A stretch of DNA of 10,116 nucleotides from Asterionellopsis glacialis (taxonomy: Eukaryota > Bacillariophyta > Plagiogrammaphyceae > Rhaphoneidales > Asterionellopsidaceae), in the NCBI GenBank assembly GCA_014885115.2, contig WKLE02004221.1:1-10116 (forward strand). The letters are read 5' to 3'. Shown in pieces: positions 1 through 7,123 of this stretch. The position numbers were made by a program, and so were the translations under genes. The notes under the pieces are model-generated. The model searched no databases. It had not been told where the DNA came from and saw only the letters and a list, made by a program, of their open reading frames with translations. Positions within the stretch are counted from its first letter, which is position 1, and each line of letters starts with the position of its first letter.

Positions 1-690
1 TGAAATGCTTGGAGCTGGACTAACACTTGGTGCAGGCGATACGCTCGGTGCCGGACTGACACTTGGCGCAGGTGAAACGCTGGGAGCTGGTGAGACACTA
101 GGTGCAGGCGATACGCTGGGAGCTGGTGAGACACTTGGTGCTGGACTGACACTTGGTGCAGGTGATATACTGGGAGCTGGTGAAACGCTAGGTGCTGGCG
201 ATACGCTAGGAGCTGGTGAGACACTTGGTGCTTGACTGACACTCGGTGCAGGTGATACGCTTGGAGCCGGACTAACACTTGGTGCTGGTGAGACACTAGG
301 AGCCGGACTGACACTTGGTGCAGGTGAAACACTGGGAGCTGGTGAGACACTAGGTGCAGGCGATACGCTGGGAGCTGGCGAGACACTTGGTGCTGGACTG
401 ACACTTGGTGCTGGTGAAACGCTTGGAGCTGGACTAACACTCGGTTCAGGTGATATGCTCGGTGCCGGACTGACACTTGGCGCAGGTGAAACACTAGGAG
501 CTGGACTGACACTAGGTGCAGGGGATACGCTCGGAGCTTGTGACACACTTGGTGCAGGTGAAAGACTAGGTGCTGGACTGACACTTGGTACAGGTGAAAC
601 ACTAGGAGCGGGTGACAAGCTTGGTGCAGGCGATGTACTTGGTACAGGGGATACACTTGGTGCTGGACTCACACTAGGAGCTGGAGATAT
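1..690 (-). repeat. 18-bp tandem repeat encoding about 38 copies of Ala-Pro-Ser-Val-Ser-Pro
   Basis: Read on the minus strand, each 18-bp unit gives A-P-S-V-S-P with small changes (Ile or Leu for Val, Gln for Pro, Val for Ala). Three main DNA variants encode the same peptide by using TCA, TCG or AGT for the second serine and different third bases, so the protein is more uniform than the DNA. The same DNA read on plus gives a Leu-Gly-Ala-Gly repeat that hits stops near 235, while the minus frame is never broken. That supports minus as the coding strand. The array continues past the left edge. AP and SP dipeptides resemble arabinogalactan-type glycosylation modules. Confidence 0.9.
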
Positions 691-3600
691 ACTTGTAGCA
701 GGACTTGCTAATGCATCCTGAATAAAATCGTAGTTACCGCCGCCGTAACAAGTAGGATTTTTACTACCACCATTGGGTGTAGCTTGCACATAAATCATAG
801 CTGCGTATATTGCACTGGTGCAAACGTTAACTATCCTAGTTTCTGTTGCCGTGACGACAGCTAAGGGCTGGATTACCTCTGGAAATAGATTTTTAATATC
901 CGTCTGTCCTGCCAATTGGAACGTCCGCAGGAAGGACGTAATGGTCATGCTGGTGTTTGCAGTATTATGCACGGTGTAGGTGTATGTCACTGTTTCGTCG
1001 CAATCAACTTTTCGACTTTCGATTGATGTGCAGTCTCCACCATTCTCGCCGACACAGGTTATATTTGCCTAAAAATCAAAGAATTTGAATGCATGTGTTA
1101 TTTATCAACAAGTTGTACTGGATTTTTTACCGCAAAGTTGATTATTTTTCGACTCTTAGCTTACCTCAAAAGTACATATTTCCGGAGCAACTTTTGGCGT
1201 GATCGGCGTATCGGTAGGACTTGGAGTAATTTTTGGCGTGATCGGCTGGTCGGTAGGTCTGAGAGTTGGCGACAGAGTAGGCTGCGGCGTCGATGTCACA
1301 GTTGGAGACTTCGTTTTTCCGATCTTCCCACTTTCCTTCCCCTTCTTTCCACTTTTTTCTTTCCCGCTTTTCTTCCCCTTCTTTCCACTTTTTCCTTTTC
1401 CACTTTTCCCCTTCCCGCTCTTCCCCTTCCCGCTCTTTCCCTTCCCACTCTTTCCCTTCCCACTCTTTCCCTTCCCACTCTTTCCCTTCCCACTCTTTCC
1501 ACTTTTCATCTTCCCTATACCTTTTGGAATGAGATTTAGATTTGTGGGTGAGAGGCTTGGCATCATAATGGTAGGGGCGATAGTGGGACAACGCGTTGGC
1601 GCAGATGTTGCAAAAGTTGGTTGGAAAGTCCAGTCAGTGGGTCCCAAAGTAGCCATCGAAGCCGATGGTTCAGACGTTATGCGTTGAACAGTAGTTGGTT
1701 CTATTGTTGGCTCTGTTGTTGGTTCTGATGTACTAGGTTGCGGTGTTACGGGACTTGACGTTGGTCTTGAAGTTGGTCTTGAAGTTGGTCTTGAAGTTGG
1801 TCTTGATGTTGGGTTGAGGGTTGGCCTCCTTGTGGGACTTGGTTGAGGAGATGGTTTTCCAGACTTGGGCTTCCCAGATTTTAATTTGCCGGTTTTTGCC
1901 TTTCCAGCTTTTGACTTTGATTTTCCCGACTTTGATTTTCCTGTTTTTGCCTTACCGGACTTTCCCTTTCCAGTTTTTCCTTTTCCAGATTTTGATTTCT
2001 CCGTTTTGGCCTTGGCAGATTTTGGCGTGGCCGCCTCCACCTTTCCAGCTTTCCCCTTTCCACTCTTTGCTTTTTTCCCATCCCCCCCGCTGCTTTCAAT
2101 TGCTTTTTTCCCTTTTGAGTCCTTGTCAAAATCAAGGTAGGGTCCAGAAGCGGGTGATGCCCTTAGTACCGAATCCCCTAGCTCGGGACACTCACAAAAA
2201 ATGTGATCCTCCGGAAGAATAACAACAGCAGCCGCCGCTGCCGCAACTTGAGGTTCCTCCTCTACAGGATCTTGAACGAACCACGACAAAAGTTCCCTAT
2301 CATCCGTAGAATTCGGGAGATATGGGTCATTCATATTATTTTTATCACTAAAGTTGCTTTCATTTGTTAGTGAAAGTTGAACATTTTCCATACTGTCGAA
2401 ATCTTCATTAACTACAGAAGTATCATCTCCATCGAAATTTTCCCTTGCGATCTCACCAAAGTTTATTCTATTAAAATCGATCTTATCAACTGAATAAGTG
2501 TTAGGATTTTCGGTTGATTTGTTGTCAACAAACTCATCTGGATGATACTCATTGTCAAATTCGTTGAAGGTAGCCACTGAATCGTATATTCTATTTTTGG
2601 TAAAACTGCCACCTTTTAATTTGCCTGCTGCGTTATCATTTTGGACTTCTTCAGTAGAGGTATTTTCATCGAAGCCAATTTCATAAGGTGGGGTTGAGTT
2701 GCTATCAAAGTACATGTCACCGGTTGAGCTTTCATCTTCAACTTGGTCTGTTACGTTGTCACGGTGAAATTCTTCGCTAGAATCAATTTCATCGAAGCCA
2801 ATTTCAACTGCTGGCGTTGAGTTGGTATCAAAGTATGTGTCACGGGTTGAGCTTTTGTCCGCTTTCCCGCTCTTTTTTCCTTTTCCACTCTTTCCTTTTC
2901 CACTCTTTCCTTTTCCACTCTTTCCTTTTCCTCCTTTTCCTTCCTTCCCCTTTTCGTTCTTTCCTTCTCCATCTTTACCCTTCCCTTTCTTTCCTTCCTT
3001 CCCCTTTCCGCTCTTTCCTTTTCCCTCTTTTCCCTTTCCTTCCTTTCCCTTTTTCCCTTCCTTTCCTTCCTTTCCCTTCTTTCCCTCCTTTCCTTCCTTT
3101 CCATTTTTTCCTTCCTTTCCTTCCTTTCCATTTTTTCCTTCCCCACTCTTAGATTTTCCTGATTTTGACTCAACAACTATTGATTTTCCTGATTTTCCTG
3201 ATTTTCCGCTTGGCGCTGGGCAGGTAAGTTCTTCGTTCCAAATGAGCTTCTCATCGATTGGTTGCCCTGGACAAACAAAATGGATACCTATACACGACGG
3301 GTGATCAGCAGGTAAAACAGTTTGTCCATTCGCAGCCGTCCCACCTCCTTCCTCTAGTGGATATGGACATCGGCATCCAGTTGAAACGGGAGACGAAAAA
3401 GAAATCGGTTCACCTGATGTTGGTCCACCTGACTTGCTTTTACCAGCTTTGGCTGCTGGCTTTCCGGTTTTAGCTTTTTTTGACTTTTTCCCAGATTTCG
3501 CTTTACTGGATTTCGCCTTGCCGGATTTTGCTTTTGCAGATTTATCCTTCCCAGACTTTTCCTTTCCAGATGCAGTTTTGGCAGATTTCGCCTTCCCTGG

Positions 3601-4083
3601 TTTGGCTGCACCGACAATAGGTGTGTTGTCTTCCCATGGATCATCCCACTTTTGAGGACCACCACCAGATAAGCGACCGATCTTTTTTACCATACGATTT
3701 GTTCTATCAAGACGTCTACTTTCTTCTTCATCTTTATTCTTTTGTGACGATTTTGGCTTTTGCCCTCTTATTTTACGAGTATTTTTTGACCTTGTGAGGC
3801 TTCTCCGAGGCAACAATGTAAATTCGGGAAATTGGTCGTGATTGGGTTCTTTTCTCTCATTCTCTTCTGAAGGCAAGAAACTGACACTGGAAGTCCATCT
3901 TGTACGACCTGAGACCGGTTGGCCTTGTATATTTCCGGCATTTGCACTCACAGAATTGCTTACTCCGAGCAAAAGAAGAGCACAGATAGTTGTCGAGCGA
4001 ATACTTCGGAAAGGGTTTGTCATGTAGTGTGCTTTTGAGTTCCGTATCTTTGAGTCTGGTGGTACGGTATTTTGGGCCATCAT
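1..4083 (-). CDS. Large secreted Lys/Ser-rich and Pro/Thr/Ser-rich multi-block protein, silaffin-like or cell-wall type; two exons, 3' end beyond the window
   Basis: Exon 1 is 4083-1165 (973 residues) and exon 2 is 1068-1 (356 residues visible, no stop before the edge). Order of parts: signal peptide (21-48); Lys/Ser block (161-219) with KAKSGK units; Cys module (237-288); Lys/Gly/Glu block (292-408); acidic repeats (411-610); Ala run (614-619) and a small Cys motif (623-632); Lys/Ser block (656-744); PT/TSRP stalk (745-850); KSGKG block (857-925); PT linker; a Cys-bearing domain (968-1085) with a VTYTYTVHNT strand pattern resembling DUF11-like beta domains; then A-P-S-V-S-P repeats. RRL at 123-125 follows an acidic stretch and resembles the RXL processing sites described for diatom silaffins. 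In silaffins, lysines in KxxK spacing carry polyamines and serines carry phosphate; here such modification is inference. AP/SP dipeptides are typical glycosylated hydroxyproline modules. The ATG at 4083 opens the frame, but the ATG at 4023 (residue 21) gives a more typical signal peptide. A wall adhesin or mucin-like protein is the main alternative to a silica-associated role. Confidence 0.8.
1069..1164 (-). other. 96-bp GT..AG spliceosomal intron, phase 0, in the large secreted protein gene
   Basis: On the minus strand exon 1 ends TTTGAG and the intron opens GTAAGC at 1164. It closes with a pyrimidine-rich GATTTTTAG at 1069. Without splicing the frame stops two codons into the intron (V-S-stop). 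With splicing it goes from Glu973 straight into a frame that stays open for 1,068 bases to the window edge. The junction falls between whole codons. It also joins two halves of one Cys-rich domain: ICTFE before and ANITC after. The splice itself is inferred from these signals and frame continuity. Confidence 0.85.
1385..1502 (-). repeat. 15-bp tandem repeat encoding Lys-Ser-Gly-Lys-Gly units
   Basis: The minus strand is almost pure purine here and encodes repeated K-S-G-K-G (residues about 861-900). The units near 1440-1500 are nearly identical at the DNA level, which suggests recent copy-number change. Lysines recur in regular two- and three-residue spacing next to serine. Confidence 0.85.
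1751..1810 (-). repeat. 12-bp tandem repeat (five copies) encoding Thr-Ser-Arg-Pro
   Basis: The plus-strand unit GGTCTTGAAGTT occurs three times exactly, with one changed copy at each end. Minus-strand translation gives TSRPTSRPTSRP within the Pro/Thr/Ser stalk (residues about 758-777). PT(S) repeats of this kind are common in diatom secreted proteins and are likely sites of O-glycosylation; the glycosylation is inferred. Confidence 0.85.
2608..2853 (-). repeat. Two tandem 41-residue acidic repeats inside the large secreted protein
   Basis: Residues 411-451 and 452-492 are the same length and align without gaps. Shared positions include the opening SST, YFD, an NSTP sequon, EIGFDE and a closing DN. 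A more diverged third unit begins at 493 (SFTKNRIYDS). The block is rich in Asp and Glu and lies between two strongly basic Lys blocks, so charge alternates along the chain. NST in both units is a possible N-glycosylation site. Confidence 0.8.
2876..3155 (-). repeat. Purine-rich simple repeat encoding Lys-Gly-Lys / Glu-Gly-Lys units
   Basis: The minus strand encodes KGKSGKGKSG near residues 385-402 and KEGKEGKKGKEG-type units near 319-370. The plus strand is an unbroken pyrimidine run from 3011 to 3102 (92 bases), with further long pyrimidine runs on both sides. Only Lys, Glu, Gly and Arg codons are possible in a pure A/G strand, so the low-complexity peptide and the DNA asymmetry are two views of one feature. 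Confidence 0.85.
3940..4023 (-). other. Predicted N-terminal signal peptide and preferred start codon of the large secreted protein
   Basis: From the ATG at 4023 the protein begins with a short basic stretch (MTNPFRSIRSTT), then a hydrophobic core (ICALLLLGV) and small residues (SNSVSANAG) that fit a signal-peptidase site near residues 46-49 of the longer reading. Starting at the twin ATG at 4083/4080 would place 20 hydrophilic residues ahead of this signal. That is possible, but less typical. An in-frame stop lies just upstream at 4104-4102, so no longer start exists without another exon. Secretion is inferred from this alone. Confidence 0.7.
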
Positions 4084-4835
4084 TTTCGGTAGATTGATTG
4101 ATTATTTTACGCAATGTTCCCTGATACTCGCAATTTGCTTCAGTCTGCAAAAGAAATCTGGTTCTTGAGGAAAAGCTGTAAAAGTTGCGCCTCAGCTTGA
4201 AACTCGTCACAGATCCGTGGCCGAAAAATTTGTTCAACTGATGAAGGAATATCCATCGGGTCTGTATCAAAAATATCTTGGACGGCTTTTGTTCTTCCAG
4301 GCCATACAACCGAAAATTCATATTCGTGCACACGTACAATAACATTCTTTTTTTATCTAAAAAATCTATTGGGAGAGAATTTTCTATGGCCGATATAAAG
4401 ATACACATATATGCAACCGCACGCCGGCTATGAACAAAATTGTGCAACATAATTGTTTACGGCTTTCTCTCAGACAAATTTTTTAAAAGAAAGCCTATTT
4501 ACTCCATATTGATTGTAATTCAACGGCTCTATTGATTTAATATCTACAGAATCAGCTATCAGGTACCAACCAAACTTTGCTTTGAATTGTCGTACAATTT
4601 GTACTATACCACCATTATGAAGCCATAGAGCTTAACGAGTAATAATTAAGAGTGTTGTGATATCTACAAGTTTTTTTGGTATTATGAAGAAGTACAATAA
4701 TTGATTATACCTGGTACCTTTTTTTCGTATAAGAAATACACGTACATATGATAATGTATCTGGATGGTAGTTCATAAAAATTAGAAATTCTAAAATTGAT
4801 ACCTGTACATCTTAAACATAGTCCTACAAACGAGA

Positions 4836-4884
4836 AGGACCTACTCTTACGAGTACCGCAAAAAAGACAGAGTAGGAAGGTCCT
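4836..4884. repeat. Imperfect inverted repeat (stem-loop)
   Basis: The left arm AGGACCTACTCT (4836-4847) pairs with AGAGTAGG (4869-4876) and, after a four-base bulge, TCCT (4881-4884). That makes an 8-bp plus 4-bp stem around a 21-base loop. It lies in non-coding DNA. It could form a hairpin in RNA or mark the remains of a small transposable element. Confidence 0.5.
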
Positions 4885-5026
4885 AGCAAGTAGAGTCATG
4901 TGTACCAGGAACCTGTTCTGTACGAGCTCGAAGTATGCATCAGACAGATGGGCTTCCGTTGCAGTCATGGAAGTTGAGAACCAACGCTTTCCTGACTTTT
5001 TTGTGAGATCCTTTACTACAAGTCCT

Positions 5027-5090
5027 CTCTAGAGCCTCTAGGAATAGGTAGTCCCAGCCTTACCGGTAGGACTAGTTAGTCCTCTAGGAC
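5027..5090. repeat. Cluster of short palindromes around TAGTCC/GGACTA
   Basis: Within about 65 bases there are CTCTAGAG (5027-5034), TAGTCC (5049-5054) paired with GGACTA (5069-5074) around the perfect palindrome TACCGGTA (5061-5068), and GTCCT..AGGAC (5079-5090). Related pieces of the same sequence recur in both orientations. The role is unknown. Confidence 0.5.
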
Positions 5091-5258
5091 CCTGCACAAC
5101 GCGTATTTGGGTCTGAGATTTAATTTATCCTGTGGTCCAAATTTGCTCGAGACTAGTCTTTGACAGGCAAAATTTCAAGAAATATTTGGATTTCGATAGC
5201 TTCAGACACAAGAAGTCTACGACAAAAATATGGAAATTCTTCATGTCAGCTTTTAGAA

Positions 5259-5264
5259 TTTATT
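5259..5264 (-). terminator. Possible polyadenylation signal (AATAAA) for the translin-fusion gene
   Basis: A minus-strand AATAAA lies about 65 bases past the stop codon at 5329-5331. The spacing is plausible, but a hexamer in AT-rich DNA is weak evidence and diatom genes do not depend strictly on this motif. Confidence 0.35.
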
Positions 5265-5328
5265 GCACAATAATGCAGAATTGCTCTAGCTCCACCTTCA
5301 GCAGCTCAACTGGTGCTGAGTGGATATT

Positions 5329-6900
5329 TCAACCTCCTTCCTCCTTGCCAACGTCAGCACTTGCGGCGTTCACATTTCGACCTCCGGTAGCTTCAGAAAG
5401 ACTCATTTCGTACAGCATTCGCTCCAGTTTTTCCACGCTTCTTCTCAATTGATCCATTTTCTTGTTAATACCACCAGGTACGCGTTGCATAATCTGCAAG
5501 GCAACAAGGATTTGCCGGTTACTGTGAAGGGAAAGAGTGACAGCATCAGAATCGCGGGCTGTTCCGCGCTGAACAGCATACCTGCCAACTTCGCCTGTTA
5601 AATCACAGAGACCACCTAGGTATTCTTCAGGTTCCAACTGCACTGTAAACTCTTCTGGACCCAACAATTCTCCACTTGGTGTATCGACTTTCTCATCTCC
5701 GTCCTTACCAAAAAGCCACACGTAGAATAACCTGGCTTCCGCATATTCTTCCAGAACGTTAGCAAAAGATCCATAACGCAATCCAGGTTCTTCATTTACA
5801 ATCGGGAGCAACTCGTTGGTTATGCAGGTTTCACATTGCTCTAACAACATATCAGCCCGTTTCCGATCGTTACGGTGTAATGCAAAAATAGATTGCTTTG
5901 CTGCCTTTTGTCCATCTCTACACTTTTTGATCAACTTTTCTCGTAATTCATCTCGGTGTTCCATTCGTAGACGAAGGGCTTGAAGTTCAGATTTTGGTAG
6001 TAGCGAACTTTTCTCTTCATCTTCCTCAGCGGTATCGTCATTCCCTCGAGCTTTCTTCTTTACAGGTTCCTCATCAACAGAACTCCCAGTTACCGAAAGT
6101 TCGTATAGTAGAGTTTCCAACGATTTCAGCGCATACTTAGTCCCATCGTACTTGCGTCTCAAGGGCCCATTCCTGAAATCAAATTGTAGTAATTCATCCA
6201 GAATCTCATCGACCAAGTTACGGGCTAACTTCACCGAATCAACATCTCGTTCTGTTGCCCGTCCTAGTCCGTACCGAGCTAGGTCCTGTGCCATCCCCAT
6301 ACAAGCTCCAGCTAGATACTCTTCGTCTGTTGCGTATTGGCATTCCGAGGGAGACAAAAGTCTGGCAGTAGAAAGAAAATGCTTGAATGCTTCAAGTCGA
6401 ACATAATCTTCGATGCTATACGATAAATTGGCTTCACGAGGGGTACGATCTGCATCTGATGACGTGGAACCAAAAACGGATGAAAACATCGTTTTGAGCT
6501 TATCCGAGGCTTCTGTAGTTGTTGCAGGGTCACTTGCTCCCTTTTCTAATGCATGCCGTGCTTCAATTATCGCAGTTTTCATTTCCCTTCCTGTTTGATA
6601 GGCATCGTTACGGCTTTCTTCTGACTTGGCGATCTTTTCACCTAGCGCCGAAAGATCAAGTTTTGCGGCAGCATGAGTACTTTCATATCGGATAGGAGGT
6701 TTTGGGAGGATAGCAGAGGACGACATGGCAGCAACTTGACAAAAAGGTGACAGATTGAAAAGTGCAGATGTAGCAGCGATGGATGGAACGAGCTTAATTT
6801 TTGCAGGTGATCGAGGACGGTGGAGATGATGCACTACAGTAGATGGCACTCTTCTAAAACTAGTTCTTCCAATCACAGAAGAAAGTGCTCGAAATTTCAT
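5329..6900 (-). CDS. Tandem translin / TRAX-like fusion protein (putative single-chain C3PO-type RNA nuclease)
   Basis: The product has 523 residues and two translin-superfamily domains. Domain 1 (about 81-272) ends with NGPLRRKYDGTKY and LETLLYELSVTG, the hallmark C-terminal helix of translin. Domain 2 (about 306-503) has the TRAX-like start KQSIFALHR, then LEEYAEA (383-389), EEYLGGLCDLTGEVGR (425-440) and a final LERMLYEMSL helix. Translin and TRAX assemble into C3PO, an endoribonuclease that removes the nicked passenger strand in RNAi and processes tRNA leaders in fungi; catalysis uses acidic residues of TRAX. The EYAE pair (E385, E388) and DLTGE (D433, E437) match those positions. Domain 1 has D165, R168, M201 and Q205 there, so it looks non-catalytic. 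The linker (273-305) carries PVKKKARG, like a nuclear-localisation signal, beside an acidic run. Residues 1-72 lack Asp and Glu and are Arg-rich, like a mitochondrial presequence; Met59 is a possible second start. The total length is close to human translin plus TRAX. No intron is needed. Confidence 0.85.
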   Translation of the reverse strand: MKFRALSSVIGRTSFRRVPSTVVHHLHRPRSPAKIKLVPSIAATSALFNLSPFCQVAAMSSSAILPKPPIRYESTHAAAKLDLSALGEKIAKSEESRNDAYQTGREMKTAIIEARHALEKGASDPATTTEASDKLKTMFSSVFGSTSSDADRTPREANLSYSIEDYVRLEAFKHFLSTARLLSPSECQYATDEEYLAGACMGMAQDLARYGLGRATERDVDSVKLARNLVDEILDELLQFDFRNGPLRRKYDGTKYALKSLETLLYELSVTGSSVDEEPVKKKARGNDDTAEEDEEKSSLLPKSELQALRLRMEHRDELREKLIKKCRDGQKAAKQSIFALHRNDRKRADMLLEQCETCITNELLPIVNEEPGLRYGSFANVLEEYAEARLFYVWLFGKDGDEKVDTPSGELLGPEEFTVQLEPEEYLGGLCDLTGEVGRYAVQRGTARDSDAVTLSLHSNRQILVALQIMQRVPGGINKKMDQLRRSVEKLERMLYEMSLSEATGGRNVNAASADVGKEEGG

Positions 6901-7107
6901 GCACAGCTTCTGATTTGGGGTGGGCTGGATAAATGGAAGCTGGGATTGATTGGTTGTGTCTCAAGTCAGAGGTGTGAATAAGATTTCGATTTGCTGTTTC
7001 ACAACATGATGATGTATGGATTTTCGCAAGAAAAAATGGGTGGAAGCGCTGTCAAAAGATTTTTTGGTGTGAGATTGGCTCTCCTCTGGATGATCGTGTC
7101 GGGGGAT

Positions 7108-7123
7108 TGTGCGCGCGCATGTG
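7108..7123. other. Alternating pyrimidine-purine tract with palindromic TGCGCGCGCA core
   Basis: Sixteen bases alternate strictly between pyrimidine and purine, centred on a 10-bp palindrome (7110-7119). Such (GC)-rich alternating tracts can adopt Z-DNA under negative supercoiling. It sits about 210 bases upstream of the translin-fusion start. Any function is conjecture. Confidence 0.4.

Larger units (their letters stand above)
4084..5328. other. 1.2-kb spacer upstream of the secreted-protein gene and downstream of the translin-fusion gene
   Basis: No convincing gene was found. The 4084-4450 end is the presumed 5' UTR and promoter of the large secreted protein; a 197-codon frame starting at ATG 4450 overlaps that gene's start in another frame and has no recognisable domain. 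4450-4800 is AT-rich. 4833-5090 holds several short inverted repeats, listed separately. 5100-5328 is the presumed 3' flank of the translin-type gene. Confidence 0.6.

Noticed and set aside
5..721. Plus-strand frames encoding Leu-Gly-Ala-Gly repeats
   Set aside because: Antisense shadows of the minus-strand A-P-S-V-S-P array. They are broken by stops near 235 and have no flanking domain, while the minus frame is continuous and joins a Cys-rich domain through a good intron.
1093..3665. Phe/Pro/Leu/Ser-rich plus-strand frames and Arg/Glu-rich minus frames over the Lys blocks
   Set aside because: They are readings of the same simple repeats in other frames. Only the 4083-1165 minus frame has a signal peptide, non-repeat modules and continuity through all blocks.
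4140..4355. Short minus frame with a protein-like sequence (EFSVVWPGRTKAVQDIF)
   Set aside because: It lacks an ATG (it opens after a stop at 4355-4353, and the only early start is GTG) and has no clear splice partners. It could be an exon or gene remnant; a protein search with this stretch would settle it.
3857..4450. 197-codon minus frame starting at ATG 4450
   Set aside because: It overlaps the start of the large secreted-protein gene in another frame, has no recognisable domain, and its C-terminal part reads the signal-peptide region out of frame. It could be an upstream ORF at most.
4705..4968. 87-codon minus frame in the spacer
   Set aside because: It runs through the bulged inverted repeat and AT-rich DNA and has no recognisable domain.
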